Assembly (NCBI GenBank): GCA_964584805.1
Contig: CAZPAY010000001.1
Span: 124,001-188,000 of the forward strand
DNA length: 64,000 nucleotides
Reading direction: 5' to 3'
DNA from: JABHIE01 sp964584805
GTDB taxonomy: Bacteria; Planctomycetota; UBA1135
The notes beneath the pieces are model-generated. The model was given only the letters and a program-made list of their open reading frames with translations. It made no database searches and was not told where the DNA came from. The translations under genes and the position numbers were made by a program. Each line of letters starts with the position of its first letter. Position 1 is the stretch's first letter. This document shows, one piece after another, positions 1 through 8,743 of this stretch.

Positions 1-472
1 CAAAACATTCAGGAAGAATGAGCCAGTCTTTCCACCGCTCCCATGGCCATGACGGCGAGGACGGGCTCGGCCAACTGAGGTGGCTGGCCACGCGTGCGCA
101 TCCAGAATCCAACAAACGCTGAGGGATTGCAGTATGGCACTCTGCGGAACTCTCGGTTGCACTAGAACGCCATTCAATCAACGCCTTAACCCACGAAGAA
201 AAAGGAGAGCGAGGCCACTCAGTAGAAGGCGCCGTCAAGCTTTCGAGATGTGCATGCGCTAGGACGGGAGCGGCGACCCAGCATTCACCTGGGAATTTAT
301 GAACGACGACCGCTACCGGGCAGTCGCTTGCGGGAAGGATAGCGCGAATACAGCCCTTTTCATCCACCAGCAAGCCATGACCTTGAAGAACCTCACGCTC
401 ACCCGTTAAGAGCGAATCTGGGAAACAGAATGAAAAATTCGGTTGAGCCGCTAAATAGGATGGTCTAATCAC
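1..472 (-). CDS. Amidohydrolase-family protein, N-terminal part (runs off left edge)
   Basis: An open frame of 157 codons runs without a stop from a GTG at 472 to the window edge, so only the N-terminal part is present. The start overlaps the stop of the upstream lipoprotein gene by 8 bases, which suggests co-transcription. The N-terminus reads like a metal-dependent amidohydrolase (cytosine/guanine deaminase or chlorohydrolase group): a short beta-strand entry domain, then APVLAHAHLE at residues 68-77, whose HxH pair (H73, H75) is the usual first metal ligand. It is followed by a FSSWV..LIEWR stretch like the F..WV..L...R after that motif in the family. The substrate cannot be told, because the remaining metal ligands lie outside the window. 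The family is known; this assignment is inferred from motif and spacing only. Confidence 0.6.
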   Translation of the reverse strand, partial: MIRPSYLAAQPNFSFCFPDSLLTGEREVLQGHGLLVDEKGCIRAILPASDCPVAVVVHKFPGECWVAAPVLAHAHLESLTAPSTEWPRSPFSSWVKALIEWRSSATESSAECHTAIPQRLLDSGCARVASHLSWPSPSSPSWPWERWKDWLILPECF

Positions 473-3400
473 ATGTCCACTGCAACTCAACTTTAGTCAC
501 GCGAAGATATGCGTTGGGGCCTGGCGTTGCACCAAAAACATTTTGACGGATCAAATCATGGTCAAACCCAATGCGGAACCGCCAAGCAAGCAAGACTCTT
601 TTACGAAACGCGTTTAGGTCATGTTCGCCGTGGCGACCAGGAATGGACCACTCGGTAAAGTTATAAACTAATTCGGGATTAGCCGTGACATCAGAACCGA
701 TTGGCGCATAGCCGCCCTGGAAAGCTATCCAAAAGGGACTTACACCTGGAGCCAAAATGTCCGCTCCGAATATCTCGTAGTCATCATGTGAGTAAGTTTT
801 CGAAACAACGCCTGAATCGAAATCATTGGAGTATTCGTATTCAACAGACCAGCCAATAGGGGTGCCCGTGGTCAAGTCATTTGGGAACCCACTTAGCCAC
901 AAAGACTGAACGGAACTGGAATTCCCATTGAATAACATACCGTCAACGGAAATGTCGCCAATGCTCTCACCTGCAAGCCCCAACTCGCCATCGAAGGAGC
1001 CAAGGTTAGGATCACCTGCATGCTGGCCTGTCTTAGCCAAGTCAATGGATTCGTCTGGCTCAACGACAAAAGCCAAATCCAACATTCCGAATCCCGGAGG
1101 AGGGTTAGAGGGATCTACAGGGCCAGGCAAATCAATGTGCAAGACACCAGCACCACCCTTTCCGCCAGAGTTTCCAACCGAACCATGCCCTCCAGACCCA
1201 CCGGCCAACAGTATTGAGCCAGGGTCTAGGTCAACGATAGGAGCCTGAATTAAGACGGCCCCACCAGAGCCACCGCCGCCGCCTGCATCGCCAGGAGGGG
1301 TCATCAAGATAGCCTGAGCGTCGGCATAGGGGACAGACTGCATAAAGGCTGAGCTGCCTCCATTGCCCCCTCTAGCATCAACCACGCCCTTAAGGATGAG
1401 AGATGAGCCTGAATGGAGCTGAATCGCTCCGCCACCTGCACCACCGCCGCCGCCGTCGCAACTGCGAAAAGTATCGATGACACCTTCACTGTCGCCTAAG
1501 CGAGGCGTTAACGAATAGGAGCCATGCTCGCCGTTACCTGCACCACCGCCACCAGCCCCACCAAGGAGGAAGCCGTCTTCGGGGTCGAGAGACTCTTGGC
1601 CAATTGGAACCAAATAAGAGCCAGGAGCGCCATCTTCAATGGACGGTAATGCAGGAGGCGCCATAAAGGTCAAAGCCAGCAAATCAGCACCCGTGCCATT
1701 TCCGTTGAATTCATACACTTTCTCGGCGGTGTTGATCGTAGGTACCTGATTTTGCGCAACCAAATCTTCGCCAAGCGGGTTGATGGCACCGTCTTTAAAG
1801 TACTCGCCTCTTTCGCCGTCGGTCCAATAGCTTGCGCCACCGCCACCTCGTGAACGATGGATGGCAAACTCCCAATACTTCCAAATCTCGCCCGTATCAT
1901 GAGTTTTAACCCGTTCGCCAAGGATGGGGTGAATCATGCAACCAAAAGCGGGCCACGCCAAAGTGCCCATGCCGGCACCATTTCCGTTTGGAAGAAAGCC
2001 ACCTTGGCCATCAGAAACGAAGAAATTTTCATGAATAAGCTCTGGGTCGTCGATTGGAGAGCCAAGAGAATCGCCGCCACCGACGGGGCCGCCATTGCGA
2101 CCGTGGACCTCATCTGTTGACAGGTCTTCATTGAATCGGTTTGATTGCGCCGTTGCGCCTCCGGTTTCTTCTGCGGCCCAGCCAATCAAATTCACGTAGT
2201 AGTATTTCTTCTCTTTATCGGGGTCATAGGAGAAACCATCGGCGCGACCGTAATACCATGCTTCTCCACCTGCACCACCGGAGCCAGCGGCCAAATGCCC
2301 GATACCGGGTCGACCTCCTTGCGCATAGGTCTCATGCATATTTGTCTCAGGCTCATCGACAGCGGCCTCTGCAGTAGGGCGGTACTTGCCAATATTGACC
2401 GCGGCGTCAGCACCACGCACATCGATCAAGCCATCGACGAGAAATTCACCCGCTGTAATCAAGCGCAGGGGATTAGCACCCTGACCGTAAAAGACATCTT
2501 CAACACCAAGGTAAAAGTCAGAGAATTGAAAACCGCCACCTTGCACAGTGACAACCGTGGACAAGAAAGGTGACTCGAACTGGTGCGAATCCGTATCGAA
2601 AGTGAAATCTCCGTCAGAGACGAAAGAGCCCAATGCGCCGTGGCCGCCACCGTGGTGATCGCCCAGAATAGGGTCCTGCCCAGTGTCAACTCCCGCACGG
2701 CCAGCAAACCACAAACCTGCGGTACTGCGCTCAGGATCAAAAGCTGAAGCATCTAGGAAAGCCTCGGATGTTTGGACGAATCTACGAGGCAAGAATGGTA
2801 GCTCAAGAAAGAACGCGCCGGCGTTCGATAAATAATTCCCCGTAACATCAGCAATTCGAGCATCAAGGTCGAGTCGCAATTGACGAGTAGGCTCACCCTC
2901 TTCGTCGGAAGCACCATTCCCCGGGACAGCTGTCGAGGAAGTAAAAGTGGCTGTCGTTGTGTGGTTGTCGCGGTCAACCTCGATATCCCATGTACCCAAG
3001 ACATCAACGACCCAACCCTCCGAATCAATCAAAGTGACGGAAAGAAAGCCACTCTCGCCTGTGATAGGGTCTGCCAATTGGCAAGGCTGCATGACATCGT
3101 TGAAATGAACGGGGATGGAAAGGAAGCGCTCGGAGGAATCTTCAACAACGAGACCGCCAATCGCGGCAGTAGGCGAGCCTGGCGATAAATCAGCAACACC
3201 CACGGCAGTGATGGAACCTTCAATTTGCGTTTCGTTTGGGCGGCCCGCCAAGGAATGAACAGCATTAGGCGCAGGTGCGCCAGCAAATGCAGGCCTTTGC
3301 AAGTAAACCTCGTAGGTAGAGCCATCACGGAATCCATAACCCAGCCCTGAGTTACAAGGAAAAATTGTTGGTCGGAAAATGACCTTCTTACCATCCACGA

Positions 3401-3680
3401 CAAAACTCCCCGGAGGAGTCGAGCCATTTTCCAGGCTTGTGATGGAAATGCTCGTCAAATTGACGGTGTCAGGGTCAACTAAATCGTTAAAAACAAAAAC
3501 CAAATCTTGATTCACCGAAATCGAAGTCACGGCAAAACGGCCCCCGGCCGCCCCAAGAGAACTGCTCTCTAATCCAAAGTGATCGACGGCCGTTTCTGGG
3601 CCTTCGCTAACAGTTGACAAACAACCTCCAGCCCCGAGGGAGACGAGGAAGAGGGCGAGGATTAGAATGCGGGTATTCAT
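465..3680 (-). CDS. Giant Ig-like, glycine-rich lipoprotein
   Basis: This is a predicted exported lipoprotein of 1,071 residues. I chose the ATG at 3680 because it puts a signal peptide first (MNTRILILALFLVSLGAGGC, lipid-modified Cys20); the longer frame upstream would bury it. After a short linker comes an SbsA/Big_5-type Ig-like domain (FNDLVDPDTV, 'DPxTV' signature) at about residues 40-110 and a second similar segment up to about 260. The middle and C-terminal half holds repeated glycine blocks (GGAGGGGAGNGEHG, CDGGGGGAGGGAIQL, GGGGGSGGAVLI) alternating with short beta-like strands, then a C-terminal beta-rich module ending KVELQWTCD. It resembles the protein at 10532-14071 throughout and shares its C-terminal module with all four large lipoproteins here. 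The function is unknown; a surface or periplasmic structural or adhesive role is inference. Confidence 0.8.
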   Translation of the reverse strand: MNTRILILALFLVSLGAGGCLSTVSEGPETAVDHFGLESSSLGAAGGRFAVTSISVNQDLVFVFNDLVDPDTVNLTSISITSLENGSTPPGSFVVDGKKVIFRPTIFPCNSGLGYGFRDGSTYEVYLQRPAFAGAPAPNAVHSLAGRPNETQIEGSITAVGVADLSPGSPTAAIGGLVVEDSSERFLSIPVHFNDVMQPCQLADPITGESGFLSVTLIDSEGWVVDVLGTWDIEVDRDNHTTTATFTSSTAVPGNGASDEEGEPTRQLRLDLDARIADVTGNYLSNAGAFFLELPFLPRRFVQTSEAFLDASAFDPERSTAGLWFAGRAGVDTGQDPILGDHHGGGHGALGSFVSDGDFTFDTDSHQFESPFLSTVVTVQGGGFQFSDFYLGVEDVFYGQGANPLRLITAGEFLVDGLIDVRGADAAVNIGKYRPTAEAAVDEPETNMHETYAQGGRPGIGHLAAGSGGAGGEAWYYGRADGFSYDPDKEKKYYYVNLIGWAAEETGGATAQSNRFNEDLSTDEVHGRNGGPVGGGDSLGSPIDDPELIHENFFVSDGQGGFLPNGNGAGMGTLAWPAFGCMIHPILGERVKTHDTGEIWKYWEFAIHRSRGGGGASYWTDGERGEYFKDGAINPLGEDLVAQNQVPTINTAEKVYEFNGNGTGADLLALTFMAPPALPSIEDGAPGSYLVPIGQESLDPEDGFLLGGAGGGGAGNGEHGSYSLTPRLGDSEGVIDTFRSCDGGGGGAGGGAIQLHSGSSLILKGVVDARGGNGGSSAFMQSVPYADAQAILMTPPGDAGGGGGSGGAVLIQAPIVDLDPGSILLAGGSGGHGSVGNSGGKGGAGVLHIDLPGPVDPSNPPPGFGMLDLAFVVEPDESIDLAKTGQHAGDPNLGSFDGELGLAGESIGDISVDGMLFNGNSSSVQSLWLSGFPNDLTTGTPIGWSVEYEYSNDFDSGVVSKTYSHDDYEIFGADILAPGVSPFWIAFQGGYAPIGSDVTANPELVYNFTEWSIPGRHGEHDLNAFRKRVLLAWRFRIGFDHDLIRQNVFGATPGPNAYLRVTKVELQWTCD

Positions 3681-3745
3681 GAGTGAAAGTAAGACGTCGT
3701 GCCCTATCGTGGTTCGTTTCGTCCAGTCGCAAAGTTTACCAGAGC

Positions 3746-4768
3746 ATGACCCAACAAGACGAAAAACAAGACAGAGGAAAAGCCAAAAAAACGCTTTGGC
3801 TAAGGCTCGTCTTGCCAATTGTGTGCCTTAGCATTCTGCCTTTGGCTATTTCCCAGCCCAAGAGTGATTTATTTCAGTTGCGGGCGTTCCTGAATCACGC
3901 AAAAGCCCCGCCCCAAGGCGTTGTTCTGGCATCTAACGCTTACGAGACTTCGTTCTCTAAGTCAGAGAGTCAAGCACTTTGGGTGCGTTGCCGCACGCTT
4001 TCCGAGCAAATCCGCACATATTCAACGGAAGATGAGCGACGGATACTGCTTCGAAAGCAGCAAGTACTACTCGCCGTTATTGCGAACAGTATCGAGATGT
4101 CCGATTCTGATTGGAGCACTCTCATCCTGGAAACGACTCGAGGGCTCCCTCAACTCGCCCTTGCGGCGCTGCCCTATGCATTGGAGCAAATGCAAGCGCC
4201 GTCTTCCGTCGCATTGCTACGGCGACTCGATCAGCGTACTACGCCCGACTCCTTGCGCGTTTGGGTTCTTCATTACCTGTGGCACTTTCAACCTCAAGAG
4301 ACCCAAGCACGCGTGATTCGCATCTTCCTGAATGAACTCGGTCGGCACAACAGCCAGCTTGAGACATCCATTGTGGAGATTGTTCTTTCACCACGAGTCG
4401 ATGACCCCTTGGCCAGTGAAGCACTGGTGCAATGCATTTCAACGCTATCCGTTCCAGGCCCCACACGGCTGAAAGCCCTTAGAGCATTGGAAGAGCACCG
4501 GCCCAAAGGTCTAGTCGCCCTCGCAGAGTCCATTTTCCTTTCGGAGAATAGCGACCTCTCCATCAAACATGAGGCCCTTCTTCTCGTCTTGAGCCTCCAG
4601 CCCAAGCGTGGGCACCATATGCTCATGAACCGAGTTCCCGCTATGGAGTCCATGCCGGCAACCTATCGACTTTTTCGATTGCTGCGGCTGCAGGAGGGCC
4701 TGCCTTCACTCCCACCTGGCCCCATGAGCCCCTCACCTCTTCACCAAAATGCAACCTCCACTTTTTGA
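3746..4768 (+). CDS. Membrane-anchored alpha-helical (HEAT-like) protein, function unknown
   Basis: Predicted protein of 340 residues. The ATG at 3746 gives a short basic cytoplasmic tail (MTQQDEKQDRGKAKK) followed by one hydrophobic segment at about residues 18-36, so an inner-membrane anchor or uncleaved signal is likely. A frame open from 3683 would add 21 residues that look unlike a start. The rest is rich in Leu and Ala and made of amphipathic helix pairs (residues about 60-310) resembling HEAT/ARM repeats, without catalytic motifs I can recognise. The tail is Pro/Ser-rich. It overlaps tatD by 20 bases and is divergent from the lipoprotein gene at 465-3680, with only 65 bases between them. 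I do not recognise a specific family. Confidence 0.7.
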   Translation: MTQQDEKQDRGKAKKTLWLRLVLPIVCLSILPLAISQPKSDLFQLRAFLNHAKAPPQGVVLASNAYETSFSKSESQALWVRCRTLSEQIRTYSTEDERRILLRKQQVLLAVIANSIEMSDSDWSTLILETTRGLPQLALAALPYALEQMQAPSSVALLRRLDQRTTPDSLRVWVLHYLWHFQPQETQARVIRIFLNELGRHNSQLETSIVEIVLSPRVDDPLASEALVQCISTLSVPGPTRLKALRALEEHRPKGLVALAESIFLSENSDLSIKHEALLLVLSLQPKRGHHMLMNRVPAMESMPATYRLFRLLRLQEGLPSLPPGPMSPSPLHQNATSTF

Positions 4769-5531
4769 CACCCATTGCCATTTGACCTGGAATGAAAAGG
4801 GTGATTCTGCAAAGCACCTTTGGAAGGAAGCGCGTGATTGTGGCGTTAAGCAAATGGTCAGTATTGGGATTAATCTCAATGACTCCATTCGCGCCCGCGA
4901 GTTGAGCGTCACACTTGAAGGCGTCTTCGCTACAGTCGGCATTCACCCCAATGACCTTGGCGCAAAAGATGTCCTTCCCACACTCCTGAGCCAACTTGAC
5001 TCTCTGGCTAGAGAAGGCGGATGGTCTGGCATTGGGGAATCAGGGCTCGACTTTTACCGTGATTGGTGCCCCGCTGATATTCAGCGAGAAGGCCTCCAGC
5101 GTCACCTTTCGCTTGCCTCGGAGCTCAAGCTTCCTATCGTTCTACATTGCCGAGAAGCCGGAGCAGAGTTGCTGGAAGAGCTTCATAACTTCAATCGCCC
5201 TATCACTGGCGTGATGCACTGCTTTTCGGATGGACCTGAGCGTGTCGAAGAATTCCTTGCATTAGGGTTGCATATTTCTTTTGCCGGAAATCTAACCTAC
5301 CCGAATGCTAGCGACATTCGCGACTCCGCGCTCATGGTTCCGAGCAATCGCCTCTTAGTTGAAACGGATGCGCCCTTCCTTTCCCCTCAGCCAAAGCGCG
5401 GCAAAAAAAATCGACCCGCTTATGTGCGTGACACCTTTGATTTTTTGGCCGAACTGCGAGCGGAAGATTCTCACTCCCTCGCGCAGCAACTTTGCGCTAA
5501 CTCTGAACGACTATTCGCCAGCAATAACTAG
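4749..5531 (+). CDS. tatD: TatD-family metal-dependent DNase
   Basis: A 260-residue cytoplasmic TIM-barrel hydrolase of the TatD family, acting as a 3'-5' exonuclease on DNA (RNA in some members). All metal ligands are visible: the N-terminal DTHCHL (H9, H11), GIGESGLDF with E97, VLHCRE with H133, MHCFS with H157, and ETDAPFL with D207. The length matches the family (about 255-265). The start ATG lies inside the end of the upstream gene (20-base overlap), so the two are probably translated from one mRNA. Its 3' end overlaps the convergent pseudopilin gene by 21 bases with no terminator between them. Confidence 0.95.
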   Translation: MQPPLFDTHCHLTWNEKGDSAKHLWKEARDCGVKQMVSIGINLNDSIRARELSVTLEGVFATVGIHPNDLGAKDVLPTLLSQLDSLAREGGWSGIGESGLDFYRDWCPADIQREGLQRHLSLASELKLPIVLHCREAGAELLEELHNFNRPITGVMHCFSDGPERVEEFLALGLHISFAGNLTYPNASDIRDSALMVPSNRLLVETDAPFLSPQPKRGKKNRPAYVRDTFDFLAELRAEDSHSLAQQLCANSERLFASNN

Positions 5532-5972
5532 AGGAAGCGATTCGACCTCTGCGAGATTGAGGAAATCGATTCGATAACTTTCTCGACCAGAAAACCCTGG
5601 GGAAGTTGGGTGGGCTTCACAAGCACTCAAAGCGCCATCTGACTCAATCAATGTGTATGCGTAACCCTGGTGAGAAAGTTGTCTACCACTTGAAGCAAAA
5701 ACCCAAATCGGCATGAGGGCTTGCCGCAGAACGGCCACATCTTCTCCAGGGCGCAGAGGTGCGGCGGCATAGGATTGAAAGCCCGTAGGGGTTGCACCTA
5801 AACGCAGCCAAGCTTGATGGCTTGAGGCGAACATCGACAGCGTTTCGCGAGCAGATGTCTCATTTGCGAGCAACCGAGCCTCAAGGCCACGCGGAAGAAG
5901 GATGGCAGCCCCCAGAGTGAGGACTGCCACAACGACGACAAGCTCTAGGAGAGTAAAGCCCTTAGTGCTCAT
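5511..5972 (-). CDS. Type IV pilin-like / type II secretion pseudopilin
   Basis: A 153-residue prepilin. The start at 5972 gives the class-III leader MSTKGFTLLELVVVVAVLTL: a 5-residue basic leader, prepilin peptidase cleavage between G5 and F6, and Glu at mature position 5, followed by a roughly 20-residue hydrophobic helix. The soluble part (residues about 40-153) is short and has no signature identifying GspG, GspH or a major pilin. It is the natural substrate type for the prepilin peptidase at 8744-9733. The start overlaps the end of the EF-G-like gene by 11 bases. The 3' end overlaps convergent tatD. Confidence 0.85.
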   Translation of the reverse strand: MSTKGFTLLELVVVVAVLTLGAAILLPRGLEARLLANETSARETLSMFASSHQAWLRLGATPTGFQSYAAAPLRPGEDVAVLRQALMPIWVFASSGRQLSHQGYAYTLIESDGALSACEAHPTSPGFSGRESYRIDFLNLAEVESLPLVIAGE

Positions 5973-7941
5973 CTTGAGAACCGAGTTCACCGACCACTTT
6001 TTCTTGCAAGTGGGAAGGAACGCGATCGTAGTGATCAAAAGACATCGTAAAACTACCTTCGCCATGCGTCATGGAGCGCAATGGTGTGCCATAACTTTGC
6101 ATCTCAGCGAGCGGCACATTGGCCTTGATAACTTGGAAATCACCTTCAGCTTCCATGCCTAAAATTTGCCCGCGACGATTATTCAAATCCCCGGACACAT
6201 CTCCGAAATATCGAGATGGAACTGTAATTTCAACCGACATCAATGGCTCCAGCAAAATGGGCTGAGCCTTCATGAAAGCATCTCGCAAAGCCCGCGCGCC
6301 AGCTTGCTTGAAAGAATGTTCATCAGAATCGACCGCATGAAATTTGCCATCATAAAGTTCCACGCACACATCTTCTACTCGAGAACTTGCAATGATGCCC
6401 GACAGCATTTGCTCATTCATGCCCTTTTCCACCGCTGGAATGAAATTGCGCGGAATTGACCCACCAACGATTTTGTCTTGGAAGTCAAAGCCAGACCCGC
6501 GTTCGGTCGGACGAATGCGAATGTAGCACTCAGCAAATTGGCCCTTTCCGCCAGTTTGCTTTTTATGTCGGTGATGACCGTCGGCTGAGCAAGTAACCGT
6601 TTCTTTGTATGGAATCCGAGGAAGTGAGGTTTCAACCTGAACTCCGCGGTCAGCCAAACGATGCAGCAAAGTCGAGACATGAAGATCGGACAGACCATCA
6701 ACGATTGCCTCATTAGTATCGACATCACGGCGATAGTGGAAGGTAGGGTCTTCGTGCGTGAGCTTTTGCAGTTCTGAGCCAATCTTTTGCTCATCAGCGC
6801 GACTTGCAGGACGAACGGCAAGAGAGAAAAACGACTCAGGGAGTGGGAACTTGTAAGGCACAGCCGTGCCCTCGGAAACCATGACATCACCAATCTCCAG
6901 GTCTTCAATACGAGTAACCGCGATGATGTCGCCAGGGATGGCAACATCTGTCTTCATCAACTCCTTGCCGTCAATGTAATGAATTCCATTTAGCTTCACC
7001 ATCTTCTCAGTGTGTGGGTCAATCAGCTGGCTGTCTGCCTTGAGAGTGCCTTGCAGCACGCGCAGATAGGTAATCTGACCGAGGTGCTTGTCGACGAGAA
7101 CTTTCCAAACTCGCGCAACCACGCGCTCTTCTTTTGTGCCCCCTTCGATATTGACGGAGTGCATAGCTTTAAGCTGCATCGTCGCAGTCGGGAACTCATC
7201 GACCATAAACTCTGCGAACTCACTCACCCCAATGTTATTCAATGGATTCACGCAGAAGAGAGGAGCAAAAGTTCCGCGAGCCATGGCGAGTGGCATATAT
7301 TTTTCAAGTTCTTCATCAGAAATGTCACCTTCGTCTAAGTAACGCTCCATTAATTCATCATCTGCTTCAACGACGGCTTCGACCAAAGTCGTGCGGGCAT
7401 CACCTTCGGCCTTCTCCATCACTTGGACAGAGGTAAAAGCCTCGCCAACGCCATCAGCCAATGTGAAGGGAACGACGCGTTGACCAAAGGCACTGCTCAC
7501 GTTGGTCAATATGGTATCCAAGTCTAGGTTGTCACCATCAAGTTTGGTCAAAACGACCGCACGGGCCAAACCTGCGTCACCAGCCATTTTCCACAATCGC
7601 AAAGCGTGGAAAGGTACGCCATTTTGCGGTGCGGCCAAAGTGATTACAGCTGTGCCTGCAGCCCCCATTGCAGTAATCGCATCTGCGCAAAAATCAGGAT
7701 ATCCGGGGGTATCAATGATATTTAACTTGCCATGAGAAGACTCAGTGTGGACCACGGCAGCAAGCAGGGAATGCTTCTTATCCCTTTCTTCTGCTGTAAA
7801 GTCGCAAAGCGTCGTGCCTTCGGCAACGGAGCCAAGTCGAGAAATGGCACCAAAATGAAAAGCGACTGCTTCTGCTAAAGAGGTTTTTCCGGCATCCGAA
7901 GAGCCTAGAAAAGCGATGTTGTGGAGATCGTTGGCGGACAT
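5962..7941 (-). CDS. EF-G-like translational GTPase (second, divergent EF-G)
   Basis: A 659-residue five-domain protein of the EF-G superfamily. The G1 motif is GSSDAGKT (residues 13-20), G3 is DTPG (77-80) and G4 is TKLD (132-135). The switch I stretch reads EERDKKHS rather than the ERGITI of canonical EF-G, as in the EF-G type 2 (FusA2-like) group. Domains II-V are intact, including RIPYKETV, GGKGQFA and the C-terminal SFTMSFDHY segment. The canonical fusA is at 53191-55251, so this is a second copy with a possibly different role; FusA2-type proteins have been reported as poor in classical translocation. It is translated upstream of the pseudopilin gene with an 11-base overlap. Confidence 0.88.
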   Translation of the reverse strand: MSANDLHNIAFLGSSDAGKTSLAEAVAFHFGAISRLGSVAEGTTLCDFTAEERDKKHSLLAAVVHTESSHGKLNIIDTPGYPDFCADAITAMGAAGTAVITLAAPQNGVPFHALRLWKMAGDAGLARAVVLTKLDGDNLDLDTILTNVSSAFGQRVVPFTLADGVGEAFTSVQVMEKAEGDARTTLVEAVVEADDELMERYLDEGDISDEELEKYMPLAMARGTFAPLFCVNPLNNIGVSEFAEFMVDEFPTATMQLKAMHSVNIEGGTKEERVVARVWKVLVDKHLGQITYLRVLQGTLKADSQLIDPHTEKMVKLNGIHYIDGKELMKTDVAIPGDIIAVTRIEDLEIGDVMVSEGTAVPYKFPLPESFFSLAVRPASRADEQKIGSELQKLTHEDPTFHYRRDVDTNEAIVDGLSDLHVSTLLHRLADRGVQVETSLPRIPYKETVTCSADGHHRHKKQTGGKGQFAECYIRIRPTERGSGFDFQDKIVGGSIPRNFIPAVEKGMNEQMLSGIIASSRVEDVCVELYDGKFHAVDSDEHSFKQAGARALRDAFMKAQPILLEPLMSVEITVPSRYFGDVSGDLNNRRGQILGMEAEGDFQVIKANVPLAEMQSYGTPLRSMTHGEGSFTMSFDHYDRVPSHLQEKVVGELGSQDEH

Positions 7942-7980
7942 GAGAAGGGATAGCCGTTATGAGGCTATAAACAAGGGGAA

Positions 7981-8021
7981 AAAGAGAAACGCGTCAGCAT
8001 TGCAAAGCAATCCTGACGCGT
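7981..8021 (-). terminator. Rho-independent terminator after the OmpA-like gene
   Basis: On the minus strand, arms ACGCGTCAG and CTGACGCGT (plus 8013-8021 and 7989-7997) pair perfectly. Inside them GATTGC/GCAATG extends the stem, and a TTTCTCTTTTT tract follows. It lies 20 bases after the stop of the OmpA-like lipoprotein gene. Confidence 0.85.
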
Positions 8022-8040
8022 CAGCCTAGCACAATTTGGG

Positions 8041-8724
8041 TTAGTCTAGGATGATGATTTCAACGCGTCGGTTGCTCGCTTTGCCCTTCTTCGAAGTGTT
8101 GTCAGACTTGGGCGACCACTCACCATGACCCACGACGCGGAAGGAAGCGCTCTCCAACCCCAAGTCTTTCGTAAGAAAAGTCGTCACGGCCATAGAACGA
8201 GAAACCGAAAGCTCAAGGTTAGAGGCCCATTTAGATTTCTTGATTGGATCGCTATCCGTGTGGCCTTCGACCCAAAAGATCTTATCGGAATAGTCGGACT
8301 TCAAGCTCGCTGCGACTGTCTTCAATGCAGCCATGCCTTTCGTCGTCAATTTATCTTGCCCAGAGGCAAAAGACACTGCAGATGGCAAATCAATAACGAT
8401 GTGATTACCACGACGCTCAACGCCGAGGCCTGTACCCTCAAAGGCAGAGCGGAGGCCATCAACTTCAGCATCACGGGCTACCAGGTCGGCTTCCATGACA
8501 CCGACGCGTTGCGCGAGGTCATCAGCACGCGATTGCTCAAAGGTAAGTTGCTCAGATAGGGAAGCATTTTCAGCGCGAATTCGCTCGCGCTCAACAAGCA
8601 GCCCGTTATTTACGGTTTGATAGGATTCCAGTTGACGATCCGCATCGACCAATTGTTGATTGACGCCAGTTTGGCAGGCAGGCAAGAGTGCCAAGAGTGC
8701 AAGGAGAAGAGTTGTCTTCATCAT
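8041..8724 (-). CDS. OmpA/MotB-type peptidoglycan-binding lipoprotein with coiled coil
   Basis: A 227-residue lipoprotein. The signal peptide ends in LLPAC (lipidated Cys17). Residues about 22-95 are a heptad-like, charged coiled coil (VERERIRAENASLSEQL and so on), and residues about 105-227 are an OmpA C-terminal domain with VEGHTDSDPI and the terminal NRRVEI motif, whose Asp and Arg bind diaminopimelate in peptidoglycan. This layout (lipid anchor, rod, peptidoglycan grip) resembles Pal-like proteins or the spacer proteins of outer-membrane complexes. There are two adjacent possible ATG starts (MMKT). It lies 19 bases after the prepilin peptidase gene, so the two probably share an mRNA, and it ends in a good terminator. 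Confidence 0.88.
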   Translation of the reverse strand: MMKTTLLLALLALLPACQTGVNQQLVDADRQLESYQTVNNGLLVERERIRAENASLSEQLTFEQSRADDLAQRVGVMEADLVARDAEVDGLRSAFEGTGLGVERRGNHIVIDLPSAVSFASGQDKLTTKGMAALKTVAASLKSDYSDKIFWVEGHTDSDPIKKSKWASNLELSVSRSMAVTTFLTKDLGLESASFRVVGHGEWSPKSDNTSKKGKASNRRVEIIILD

Positions 8725-8743
8725 GAATTAAGGGGCTATTGTG

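Noticed and set aside
2145..2573. 142-codon plus-strand ORF inside the lipoprotein gene 465-3680
   Set aside because: It is antisense to a continuous 1,071-residue frame with a signal peptide and repeats; no family match.
3681..3745. Divergent promoters between the lipoprotein and HEAT-like genes
   Set aside because: The 65-base gap must hold signals, but I found no convincing -35/-10 pairs.
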